From CADCWK01 sp964244115 (GTDB taxonomy: Bacteria > Chloroflexota > Chloroflexia > Thermomicrobiales > UBA6265): DNA of 64,000 bases. Location: NCBI GenBank assembly GCA_964244115.1, contig CAXTHM010000004.1:38734-102733 (forward strand), given 5' to 3'. Below are positions 27,222 to 35,210 of the stretch, one piece after another. How positions within the stretch are numbered: position 1 is the stretch's first letter; every line of letters begins with the position of its first letter. The position numbers and the translations under genes were made by a program. Under the pieces are notes generated by a model. That model saw only the letters and a list, made by a program, of their open reading frames with translations. It ran no database searches and was not told where the DNA came from.

Positions 27222-28736
27222 CTAGCGCAGTACCCATGTGTCCTTGCTGCCTCCGCCCTGGCTGGAGTTGACGACCAGCGACCCGCGCCGCAACGCGACC
27301 CGGGTCAGGCCGCCCGGCAGGACGTGGACGCCCTGCGGGCCGCTCAGGATGTAGGGGCGGAGGTCGACGTGGCGCCCTTCCAGGTGCCCGCCGCTCCCAT
27401 CGTCGTCCGGTACGAACGAGGGGTGGCGGGAGAGCGGGATGACCGGCTGGGCGATGTACTCGCGCGGGCTGGCCTGGATCCGCCGGCGGAAGTCGTCGAT
27501 CTCCTCCCGCGATGCTGCCGGGCCGATCAGCATCCCATAGCCGCCGCTCTCGTTGGCGGCCTTCACGACGAGTTGGTCGATGTGTTCGAGGACGTATCCC
27601 ATCTGCTCCGGGTCGGTCGGCAGGTAGGTCGGGACATTGCCGAGGATCGGCTCCTCGTTCAGGTAGTAGCGGATGATCGCCGGGACGTAGTGGTAGATCA
27701 CCTTGTCGTCGGCGACGCCGGTCCCGATCGCATTGGCGAGCGCGACGTTGCCGGCCCGGACGGCCCCGAGCAGCCCGGCAACTCCCAGCATGCTGTCCGG
27801 GCGGAAGGCGAGCGGGTCGAGGAACTCGTCATCGATCCGCCGGTAGATCACGTCGACCTGCTGGTGGCCCCGGGTCGTCCGGAGGAAGACCCGGTTGTTG
27901 ACGACGAACAGGTCGCGCCCCTCGACCAGCTCGATGCCCATCTGCTGGGCGAGGAAGGCGTGCTCGAAATAGGCCGAGTTGTAGACGCCGGGCGTCAGCA
28001 GGACGACGGTCGGCCCGTCGCTGCCCGCCGCCATCGGGCGGGGCGACAGGCTGCGCAGGTTCTCGAGGAGCTGGCCACAGTAGTGATCGATCGACTGCAC
28101 ACCGAGTTCGTCGAACCAGCCGGGGAAGATCCGCGACATCGCGGTCCGGTTGGCGAGGACGTACGAGACGCCGCTGGGCGAGCGCAGGTTGTCTTCGAGG
28201 ACGAGGTAGCGGCCGTCGGCATCGCGGACCAGGTCGCTGCCGACGACGTGGATGTAGCGGTCGTGAGGGACATCGACGCCGACGACCTCCCGGCGGAAAT
28301 GGGCTGCCCGGACGACGAGGCTGCGCGGGACGATGTGGTCATCGAGGATCCGCTGGTCGTGGTAGATGTCGTGGACGAACCGGTTGAGCGCCGTGATCCG
28401 CTGCTGGAGCCCGGTCTCGATCAGGTGCCACTCATGGGGCGGGATCAGCCGCGGGATCGGGTCGAACGGGAAGATCCGCTCCGTCCCGCGCTCGCTGTCG
28501 GAGTAGACCGTGAAGGTGACGCCCTGATGGAGGAAGGACTGGTTGGCGAGGTCGGTCGCGTACCGGAGGTCGTCCGGCCCGAGGCTGGAGAGATGGGCGA
28601 CGAGCGCGGCGTAGTGCGGCCGCGGCGTCAGCTCGCCGTCCGCGCCGCTCGCGAAGACTTCGTCGTAGAACCCGCCGGTCTCGTAGCCGGCCGTCAGGCG
28701 CCCACCGGGTGACGTGACGAGTGGCGTCTCTGGCAT
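27222..28736 (-). CDS. Circularly permuted ATP-grasp type 2 protein (COG2308)
   Basis: A 504-residue protein of the circularly permuted ATP-grasp family, predicted to be a peptide or amide ligase. Typical blocks: GGFYDEVFASGADGELTPRP, VVGSDLVRDADGRYLVLEDN, LRSPSGVSYVLANRTAMSR, LTPGVYNSAYFEHAFLAQQM, NAIGTGVADDKVIYHYVPAI, VVKAANESGGYGMLIGP and the C-terminal LPGGLTRVALRRGSLVVNSSQGGGSKDTW blocks, quoted here in parts only. It is the first gene of the leftward cluster with alpha-E and transglutaminases, for which peptide synthesis and modification have been predicted from context in the literature. Confidence 0.93.
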   Translation of the reverse strand: MPETPLVTSPGGRLTAGYETGGFYDEVFASGADGELTPRPHYAALVAHLSSLGPDDLRYATDLANQSFLHQGVTFTVYSDSERGTERIFPFDPIPRLIPPHEWHLIETGLQQRITALNRFVHDIYHDQRILDDHIVPRSLVVRAAHFRREVVGVDVPHDRYIHVVGSDLVRDADGRYLVLEDNLRSPSGVSYVLANRTAMSRIFPGWFDELGVQSIDHYCGQLLENLRSLSPRPMAAGSDGPTVVLLTPGVYNSAYFEHAFLAQQMGIELVEGRDLFVVNNRVFLRTTRGHQQVDVIYRRIDDEFLDPLAFRPDSMLGVAGLLGAVRAGNVALANAIGTGVADDKVIYHYVPAIIRYYLNEEPILGNVPTYLPTDPEQMGYVLEHIDQLVVKAANESGGYGMLIGPAASREEIDDFRRRIQASPREYIAQPVIPLSRHPSFVPDDDGSGGHLEGRHVDLRPYILSGPQGVHVLPGGLTRVALRRGSLVVNSSQGGGSKDTWVLR

Positions 28737-29037
28737 CTCACCCTCCCGTGGTCCGCGATGTCGACCAGAGCCGCGTGCGATCGTCGTCTCAAGACCCTCG
28801 GTGCCGATTGAACGGCCAAGTATCGGGGCTCGAATCGTCCGAGAGCACCGACGGACTGCCCAATACTACGGGAATCGATCGTGCAATGTGCCTTGAGACC
28901 CGGCATCGGTCAGTTTCGCACCCGATGACCGCGCTGGGCCGTCGACGCGGCGTGATCTGCACGACCGGCGATTCGCGTCGTCCCGTCATCGCGACCCGGT
29001 TGCTATGCTTCGGCCAGGAACAGGAAGGGGATCATCC
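28737..29037. other. Divergent intergenic region
   Basis: About 300 bases lie between the leftward ATP-grasp gene and the rightward cupin gene, so promoters for both should be here. I see no ORF or RNA gene I can support and no confident promoter boxes. Confidence 0.4.
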
Positions 29038-29481
29038 ATGAGCGATGACGCATCGACGAAGACCGGGCCGGATTCGTACTTTACCCGCGGCCTGACGGGG
29101 GAGCAGTCGCGTGACGCCCCGGTATTCCCGGCTGGCTGGGCCAGTCGGGAGACACTGCCACCCTTCGACGCGGCACCGGGGATCACGATGCAGTCCTTCA
29201 GCGGCGGTGCGCTGATGGCGAACTGGGTCACGATCGAACCGGACAGGGCCATCCCGGTTCACCAGCACCCGCACGAGCAGATCGGTGTCATCCTCGAAGG
29301 CGGGATGGAGTTGACGATCGGCGACGAGACCCGGACCCTGCGGCCCGGCGACGCCTACAGCGTCCCGCCGCACCTGCCGCACGGCGGTCGGGCGACGGGC
29401 GACGGGTGCGTCGTGCTCGACGTCTTCACTCCGGTGCGCGAGGACTACGCTGCTCTGGCCCGGGCGGCCGCCGGGACGTAG
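29038..29481 (+). CDS. Cupin-domain protein
   Basis: A 147-residue single-domain cupin. Motif 1 is IPVHQHPHEQIGVILEGGME, with the metal-binding His-x-His and Glu, and motif 2 is YSVPPHLPHGG. It probably binds a divalent metal; the reaction or ligand is not evident. AGGAAGGGG precedes ATG 29038; an upstream in-frame ATG at 29005 lacks such a site. It stands alone, convergent with the LysE gene. Confidence 0.88.
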   Translation: MSDDASTKTGPDSYFTRGLTGEQSRDAPVFPAGWASRETLPPFDAAPGITMQSFSGGALMANWVTIEPDRAIPVHQHPHEQIGVILEGGMELTIGDETRTLRPGDAYSVPPHLPHGGRATGDGCVVLDVFTPVREDYAALARAAAGT

Positions 29482-29594
29482 CGACGGTCGGTCCGGCGGT
29501 GGTGTGGTCGCCCGGGGGCCGAGCCTCGGGGGAGTCGGACGAACGGCTGCCCGGTCGTCGCGCCCGCTGACGTCTCCTGGCCGGGGTGCGCTGG

Positions 29595-30260
29595 CTAGAC
29601 CAGGACCCGGACACCCGGGAGGAGCCAGGCTCCGAGCCGTCGCACCGTGCTGACGAGCAGCCGGACCGCGAAGTACGAGAGGGCGACGCCCGAGAGGGCA
29701 TCCACCCACCGAAAGAGGCGTGGACTCGCGAACCGGCGGCCCCACGACACCACCGCCGAGATCGTCAGGCACCAGATCATCGAGCCGACGAAGAATGCGG
29801 CGAGCAGGAGGGCGACCTCGGCGGTGGTCGGGTCTCCCAGGGTGGCGAGCAGCCCGCCGCCGATGCCTGACCAGAACGCGAGGCCGGCGGGGTTCGCCAG
29901 GGAGAAGGTCGCGCCCACGATCAGTGGCCGACCCCCCTGCGTCACGCCCCCGGTCCCGGTCGGGGTCGGGGACCAGGCGCTCCGGAAGGAGTTGCGCGCC
30001 AGCGAGAACAGGAACCCGGCGCCGAGGAGCCCGAGCAGGATGACGAGGGCGTCGAACCGGAGGATGAAGGCGGCGCCGGTGAGGCCGAGGATCGCCCAGA
30101 CCATGTCGCCGAGCAGGGCGCCACTCTGGATCAGGATCGCGGGCCGGAACCCGCCGCTGAGCCCACGCCGGATGCACTCCGTATTGACCGCGCCCGGAAC
30201 GGCGCAGTAGGCGACTCCGAGCGCGATGCCGGTCAGCAGGATCATCAGGTCGCTGGGCAT
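29595..30260 (-). CDS. LysE/RhtB-family amino-acid exporter
   Basis: A 221-residue membrane protein with about six helices. LTGIALGVAYCAVPGAVNTE matches the family's N-terminal G-x-x-PGP-type helix, with VPG replacing the usual PGP. ATFSLANPAGLAFWSGIGGG is the conserved NP region. It likely exports amino acids or similar metabolites. The ATG at 30260 follows GGAGG; the frame also opens at 30281. It lies just upstream of the M20 amidohydrolase stop region and may be co-transcribed with that gene. Confidence 0.85.
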   Translation of the reverse strand: MPSDLMILLTGIALGVAYCAVPGAVNTECIRRGLSGGFRPAILIQSGALLGDMVWAILGLTGAAFILRFDALVILLGLLGAGFLFSLARNSFRSAWSPTPTGTGGVTQGGRPLIVGATFSLANPAGLAFWSGIGGGLLATLGDPTTAEVALLLAAFFVGSMIWCLTISAVVSWGRRFASPRLFRWVDALSGVALSYFAVRLLVSTVRRLGAWLLPGVRVLV

Positions 30261-30299
30261 ATCGTCCTCCGGGAATGGCATCGACCGGTGCTGGTGTTC

Positions 30300-31547
30300 C
30301 TAGTATGCGAGCCGATGGAGGGCGGCGGCCAGGACCTCGATCCCGGCCACGCAGTCTTCCAGGGACGAGAACTCGGCCGGCGTGTGGCTGCGGCCGTCCC
30401 GGCTGCGGACGAAGATCATCGCCGCCCGGCTCCGGTCCGCCATCCGCTGGGTGTCATGGACCGCCCCGCTCGCCATCGTCAGGGTCGGCGTCCCCTGAGC
30501 CGCCGCCGCCTCTTCGAGCAGGCTGACGAGCGCCGGGTCGCAGGTGAGTGGGTCCTGGTCGGCGGTCCGGCGCCAGCTGATCTCGAGGTCCCGCCGGGCG
30601 GCGACCTCCCGCATCAGAGCCTCGTGCCGGGCGTAGAGGAGCTGCCGGGCGCCGGGGTCGGGGTGCCGGGCATCGACGGTGAACGTCACCTTCTCCGGGA
30701 TGATCGCCGGCCCGTTCGGCTCGACCGCCATCCGGCCGACCGTCGTGACGGCCGGCCGGCCCATCCGGTGGGCGGTGGCGATCACGCCGGAGATGATCTC
30801 GGCGGCACCGGCCATCGGGTCGCGGCGGAGGTCCATCGGGAAGGCACCGGCGTGGTTGGCCGTCCCGGTCAGCTCGACCACGACGTGGCGGATGCCGGTG
30901 ATGGCCTCGACGATCCCGACCGACAGCCCGGCCTGCTCCAGGATCGGTCCCTGCTCGATGTGGAGCTCGACGAAGGTGTCGATGTCGGCGCGAGCGGCCG
31001 CGGGGATCCGGTCCGGGTCCAGCCGGACGGCGCGCATCGCCTCGGCCATCGTCTCGCCGTCGTAGCCGATGGTCGTGTCCGGGTCACCCGGGGCGATCGC
31101 GCCGGTGATCGCCCGGGAGCCCCAGAAGTTGGCGGACGGGAACCGGCTGCCCTCCTCCTCGCAGAGGGCGACCGCTTCGAGTGGGCGCTTCGGTGGGCCG
31201 AACCGCTCCCGCAGCGTCCGGATCGCGACCAGGGCGCCGATCGCTCCGAGGGCGCCGTCGTACTGACCGCCCGGCCGCTGCGAGTCGATGTGCGAGCCGG
31301 AGACGATCGCCCCGTGCTCGTCCCCGCTGCCCTCCAGTCGCCCCCAGACGTTGCCGACCGCGTCCTGATGGACCCGGAGTCCGGCCTCCTGGCACCAGCC
31401 GGCGTAGCGGTTGGCGGCCGCGACCCATTCCGGGGAGTAGACGGTCCGCCAGACGCCGGTCTCACCGTGGGCGCCATGCGCCGCCAGTTCCCGGATCAGC
31501 CGCTCGACGAGGGCCGGATCGACCTGAATGCGCTCTGGGATGGCCAT
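30300..31547 (-). CDS. M20-family Zn amidohydrolase (allantoate amidohydrolase / N-carbamoyl-amino-acid hydrolase type)
   Basis: A 415-residue M20 hydrolase. Metal and catalytic residues appear in IVSGSHIDSQRPGGQYDGAL, VALCEEEGSRFPSANFWGS and DTFVELHIEQGPILEQAGL; the dimerisation and substrate-binding lid has VVELTGTANHAGAFPMDLRR; the last metal His is in MIFVRSRDGRSHTPAEFSS. These are signatures of the AllC/HyuC/beta-ureidopropionase subgroup. Ureido substrates would fit a urease-bearing genome, although the genes are 13 kb apart. GAGGAA lies 8 bases before ATG 31547. Confidence 0.9.
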   Translation of the reverse strand: MAIPERIQVDPALVERLIRELAAHGAHGETGVWRTVYSPEWVAAANRYAGWCQEAGLRVHQDAVGNVWGRLEGSGDEHGAIVSGSHIDSQRPGGQYDGALGAIGALVAIRTLRERFGPPKRPLEAVALCEEEGSRFPSANFWGSRAITGAIAPGDPDTTIGYDGETMAEAMRAVRLDPDRIPAAARADIDTFVELHIEQGPILEQAGLSVGIVEAITGIRHVVVELTGTANHAGAFPMDLRRDPMAGAAEIISGVIATAHRMGRPAVTTVGRMAVEPNGPAIIPEKVTFTVDARHPDPGARQLLYARHEALMREVAARRDLEISWRRTADQDPLTCDPALVSLLEEAAAAQGTPTLTMASGAVHDTQRMADRSRAAMIFVRSRDGRSHTPAEFSSLEDCVAGIEVLAAALHRLAY

Positions 31548-31889
31548 CTGGGTTCCTCGGCAGGTTGCATCGGATGGGTTGGCATGGGCTGTCGGCCGCG
31601 ATCGAGGTGGGCGATTCCGATGGCATCGTCGTGGTCGACCATCGCGATCATTCCAGATGAGCCAGCCTTCACGCAAGCGGCTGACCGTTTCGACCCAACG
31701 TGCCCGGCTCCCGTATCGGTCCGCGGAGTCGCCGGTCGGCTCCAGCGCCCGCTCCGAACCGGACGGCTCCGCGATCGCCACGAGCCGAGAGCCCCGTGCT
31801 TAAGGTTCGCTTCAGGTGCGTCGGGCAGAGTAGCAACCGGGCGTCCGACCGGGCGTCGCCGTGGACGTTCGCCGCAGGAGGGCAACCGC
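31548..31889. other. Divergent intergenic region
   Basis: About 340 bases separate the leftward amidohydrolase from the rightward sortase. No ORF here carries convincing coding character, and I see no clear RNA or hairpin repeat. Promoters for both genes are expected. Confidence 0.4.
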
Positions 31890-32495
31890 ATGACGCTTCG
31901 ACAGGATGACTCAGGCACCGCCGCAGCGGGCGGTGTCGCAGCAGGCGATCTCCCGACGACCGGCGGGATGCGCCCCGGCCCCGGTCGACGCCGGGCGAAC
32001 GCGGGCGGCGGCCCAGGGATCGTCCCGGTCGCGATGGTCTCGGACGCGCTCGCGATCGACAACGATGTCTACGCCGCCGAGGTCGTCGACGGCGCGATGC
32101 AGGACCCGACCGGCCCGTTCGTCGTCGCCTGGTACCAGAGCCTCGGGAAGCTCGGCCAGAACGGGAACGTCGTGGTCGCCGGCCATGTCGATTACTACAC
32201 CGTCGGCGAGGCGGTCTTCTGGCGGGTCAAGGAGCCGGGCGCCCGCGTCGGCGACCTCGTCACGCTCGTCGGCGAGGACGGCAGCCAGCATGTCTACGAG
32301 GTCCAGCGATCCCGGACGTACGCGACTGGCGACCTGACCGCCGAGGTGATCCAGCGTCAGATCACCGGCGCGACCCGGACGCCGACCCTGACGATCATCA
32401 CCTGCGGCGGCGACTTCGACGCGATCTCCGGCGAATACCTCGCCCGGATCGCCGTCCGGTGCAGCCGGGTCCAGGTGATCCCACCGACGGTCTGA
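31890..32495 (+). CDS. Sortase family protein (class F-like) without a membrane anchor
   Basis: A 201-residue protein with a sortase fold. Catalytic His99 is in NVVVAGHVDYY, Cys172 in LTIITCGGDFD and Arg186 in GEYLARIAVRC. Class F-like sortases from actinobacteria and Chloroflexi share this compact layout. Normal sortases have an N-terminal membrane helix; here residues 1-45 are polar and Gly-rich with no hydrophobic stretch, and they contain LPTTGG at 21-26, which matches the LPxTG sorting signal. AGGAGG lies 8 bases before the ATG. Confidence 0.85.
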   Translation: MTLRQDDSGTAAAGGVAAGDLPTTGGMRPGPGRRRANAGGGPGIVPVAMVSDALAIDNDVYAAEVVDGAMQDPTGPFVVAWYQSLGKLGQNGNVVVAGHVDYYTVGEAVFWRVKEPGARVGDLVTLVGEDGSQHVYEVQRSRTYATGDLTAEVIQRQITGATRTPTLTIITCGGDFDAISGEYLARIAVRCSRVQVIPPTV

Positions 32496-32649
32496 CCCAC
32501 GTCCGCGCCGGTGGCGCCAGCCGCCTGGCTGCCCGTGCCACCTCCTGGCGGGTTCAGCGCCCGCCAGCCGCATAGAATGGCGGCTGATCGAGACGGACGG
32601 TCGGGAATGGCTACCGCCGGACCAGGCCGCGAGGCGGAGGGATAAGCCG

Positions 32650-33279
32650 ATGAGCGATGGCAGCCGGGTGAGCATCGTGACGGAGCGGTACGTCGCCCTG
32701 GGCGATTCCTACACGATCGGCGAGGGGGTCACGGCGGCGGAGTCGTGGCCGAGCCTGCTCACGGATCACCTCCGGGAGCATGGCATCGCGATCGAGCTGG
32801 TCGCCAACCCGTCGGTCACCGGCTGGACGACCGCGCAACTGATCGAGCACGAGCTGCCCGTCTTCGAGGCCAGCCGCCCGACCTTCGCCACGCTCCTGAT
32901 CGGCGTGAACGACTGGGTCCAGGGCGTCTGCCCGGACGAGTTCCGGGATCGCCTCACCGACATCGTCGAGCGCGTCCAGACCACGCTCCCGGATCGCCGT
33001 CGCCTCCTCCTCGTCACGATCCCCGACTTCTCCGTCACTCCGGCTGGCGCCACCTACTCGCGTGGGCGCGACATCCCCGCCGGGATTGCGGGATTCAATT
33101 ACATCATCAGGGACGTTGCGAACGGGGCAACTTTGCCAGTGGTCGATATCTTCCCCCTGTCGCAACGCCTGACCGGGTCGGCGTTCGTTGCCGCCGATCA
33201 GCTCCACCCGTCCGCCGCCGCCTACGCGGAGTGGGAAGCGCTCATCCGTCCGGCGGCGCTGACGCTGCTCTCCCGCTGA
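32650..33279 (+). CDS. SGNH/GDSL-type hydrolase
   Basis: A 209-residue SGNH hydrolase (esterase/lipase-like). Block I is RYVALGDSYTIGEGV with the nucleophile Ser, block III is TLLIGVNDWVQG with the oxyanion Asn, and block V is AADQLHPSAAAYAEW with the catalytic Asp and His. There is no signal peptide, so it is probably cytoplasmic. GGAGGG lies 9 bases before ATG 32650, and a strong hairpin terminator follows the gene. Confidence 0.92.
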   Translation: MSDGSRVSIVTERYVALGDSYTIGEGVTAAESWPSLLTDHLREHGIAIELVANPSVTGWTTAQLIEHELPVFEASRPTFATLLIGVNDWVQGVCPDEFRDRLTDIVERVQTTLPDRRRLLLVTIPDFSVTPAGATYSRGRDIPAGIAGFNYIIRDVANGATLPVVDIFPLSQRLTGSAFVAADQLHPSAAAYAEWEALIRPAALTLLSR

Positions 33280-33305
33280 CGGGTAGTCCTTTCGATAGGC
33301 GACGC

Positions 33306-33337
33306 AACGGCCCCGGCGGAGAGTCGCCGGGGCCGTT
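33306..33337 (+). terminator. Hairpin terminator after the SGNH hydrolase
   Basis: AACGGCCCCGGCG and CGCCGGGGCCGTT form a perfect 13-base-pair stem with a loop of about 6 bases, starting 27 bases after the hydrolase stop. There is no long T run, as is common for terminators in GC-rich genomes. Confidence 0.75.
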
Positions 33338-33399
33338 CGTCGTTCGGGCTGCTCGGTCGCCCCTACAGCGCGGCTCATAGCGGTTGATGGTGGAGCGGG

Positions 33400-33486
33400 C
33401 TCCCCCTCTCCATCCGGTCCGGACGGAGTCGCCCGCAGGCGACGGAGGCGGACCGAGATGGGGAGGGGGCCGGGGGGTGGGGCTAG
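33400..33486. repeat. REP-like intergenic hairpin repeat
   Basis: The outer arms CCCCCTCTCCATC and GATGGGGAGGGGG enclose CGGTCCGG and GGACCG arms, with GTCGCC-CGCA-GGCGAC at the tip, giving one long stem. It lies between converging genes and shares its CGCA loop with the REP units near 61 kb. Confidence 0.7.
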
Positions 33487-33520
33487 CCGCTCGCGACCGA
33501 CGAGGGCCAGGAGATTCGCT

Positions 33521-34390
33521 CTAGATCTCGCGGAGCCGGTTGCCCAGCCTGCTGGTCGCGTCCCGAACCCAGCCAGCCGGGTCGGGTGCCGCCGGGCCGT
33601 TCCAGACCTTGGTGATGCCGAGCGCGGCGTACCCCTCCATCTCCTTCAGGAAGGCGTCGGTCTCGTCGCGGGCGTTCGGCCCACCGATGATCGTCTTCTC
33701 GATCCGGTCGTAGTCGGTACCCTCGGTCTCGCAGTGGCGCTTCAGGACCTCGAGCTTGTGCGCGATGACCCCGGGGCTGACCGCGAACAGGTTGCAGGCG
33801 TCGCCATACCTGGCCACGAGACGCAGCGTCTTCCGCTCGCCCATGCCGCCGATCAGGATCGGGGGATGGGGCCGGCTGATCGGCTCCGGATGGCCCATCG
33901 TTTCGGCGAGCTGATAGTGCCTGCCATCGTAGGGGCCGTCGTTGCCGCCCCACATCTGCAGGACGATCTGGAGAGCCTCCTCCAGCCGCTCGAACCGCTC
34001 GGCCGTCGGCGGGTAGGGGACGCCGAGGGCGTGGTGCTCGCGGTCGTACCAGGCGGCGCCGATGCCGAGCATCGCCCGGCCGCCCGAGAGCACGTCCAGC
34101 GTCGTGATGATCTTGGCGAGCAGGCCGGGAAAGCGGTAGGTGACGCCAGTGACGAGGGCGCCGAGGGTTAGGTTGCGGGTCTGGCCGGCGAGGAATCCCA
34201 GCGTCGTGTAGGCCTCCAGCATGGCGTTCTCGGCCGGTCCGATGTCGGCGATCTGGAAGTAGTGGTCCATCACGGTCATCGTGTCGACGCCGCCCTCATC
34301 GGCGGCGCGGGCGGTGTCGGCGAGGATCTGGGCCAGCGGAGCCGGGTTGCCGGGCAGGGTGAAATCGCAGAAGTGGATGGCGAGCTTCAT
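33521..34390 (-). CDS. LLM-class F420- or flavin-dependent oxidoreductase
   Basis: A 289-residue luciferase-like TIM-barrel oxidoreductase. Marks are TMTVMDHYFQIADIGPAENA, LTLGALVTGVTYRFPGLLAK, LGIGAAWYDREHHALGVPYP, HPPILIGGMGERKTLRLVAR and IIGGPNARDETDAFL. The pattern is that of the F420-dependent LLM subgroup found in actinobacteria and Chloroflexi. The substrate is unknown. AAGGATC sits just before ATG 34390. The leftward DHFR-like gene lies upstream, 57 bases away. Confidence 0.88.
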   Translation of the reverse strand: MKLAIHFCDFTLPGNPAPLAQILADTARAADEGGVDTMTVMDHYFQIADIGPAENAMLEAYTTLGFLAGQTRNLTLGALVTGVTYRFPGLLAKIITTLDVLSGGRAMLGIGAAWYDREHHALGVPYPPTAERFERLEEALQIVLQMWGGNDGPYDGRHYQLAETMGHPEPISRPHPPILIGGMGERKTLRLVARYGDACNLFAVSPGVIAHKLEVLKRHCETEGTDYDRIEKTIIGGPNARDETDAFLKEMEGYAALGITKVWNGPAAPDPAGWVRDATSRLGNRLREI

Positions 34391-34447
34391 GGTGATCCTT
34401 CATCTGGGCAACTGCCGCGTCGGCGATGCGAACGCCCCGGTGACTCA

Positions 34448-34999
34448 TCAGTCCTGTCGGAGGGCGTAGGTGACGATCGCGTTGCCCCTGTCCGTCGTCG
34501 TCGCATCGACGACCCGGAGCCGGGTAGTCGGATCACCGGGCTCGAACAGGTGCTTACCGGTGCCGGCGACGACGGGATGGACGATCAGCGTCAGCGCGTC
34601 GAGGAGACCGGCGAACAGGAGCTGCCGCACGACGGAGATGCTCCCGCAGACCGCGATCTTCCCACCCTCCTGGGCCTTGAGCGTCCGGACGAATCCCTCC
34701 AGGTCGCCCGGGATCACCCGGGAGTTCTGCCAGTCGAGCTCGCCGGTGAGCGTCCGCGATGCGACGAACTTCGGCACCGGGTTGATGAAGGCGCCGAACC
34801 CGTCGCTGTCGCCGGCATTCGGCCAGTAGCGGGACCACTCGTCATAACTGGTGCGACCGAGCAGGACGGTGTCGACGCCCGTGAGCATCTCATCCATGGC
34901 GGCTCCGACGCCGCCGTCGAACGCATCGAACTGCCACAGGTTCGGCGACTCGACGACGCCGTCGACGGACTGGAACAGGCCGGCGATGACCTTGCGCAT
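34448..34999 (-). CDS. Dihydrofolate reductase-like (RibD C-terminal fold) protein
   Basis: A 183-residue protein of the DHFR/RibD-C superfamily seen in many soil bacteria. It has MRKVIAGLFQSVDGVVESPN, VDTVLLGRTSYDEWSRYWPN, KFVASRTLTGELDWQNSRV, KIAVCGSISVVRQLLFAGLL and LTLIVHPVVAGTGKHLFEPG. It probably uses NADPH on an unknown substrate rather than acting as the main folate enzyme. I used ATG 34999, where the family's start falls; the longer frame to 35245 is not supported. Confidence 0.88.
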   Translation of the reverse strand: MRKVIAGLFQSVDGVVESPNLWQFDAFDGGVGAAMDEMLTGVDTVLLGRTSYDEWSRYWPNAGDSDGFGAFINPVPKFVASRTLTGELDWQNSRVIPGDLEGFVRTLKAQEGGKIAVCGSISVVRQLLFAGLLDALTLIVHPVVAGTGKHLFEPGDPTTRLRVVDATTTDRGNAIVTYALRQD

Positions 35000-35210
35000 G
35001 AACGGGGACTCCCTGTCGATGGCGATCGGTCGGCATTCCGGGCACCCGGGCCGTGGGTAGACTACACCCGCTTCGTCCGATGACCACCGGACCCGGGTCG
35101 TATCGGATCGTCCGTTCCGGCGCGTCCAGGCCCGGCGCGCTCGCCTTCGCCGGTCAGCCGGGCGGGGCTTCTGGCGAACTCCCCGCCCGGGACCTTGAAG
35201 CGCAAGCCGT

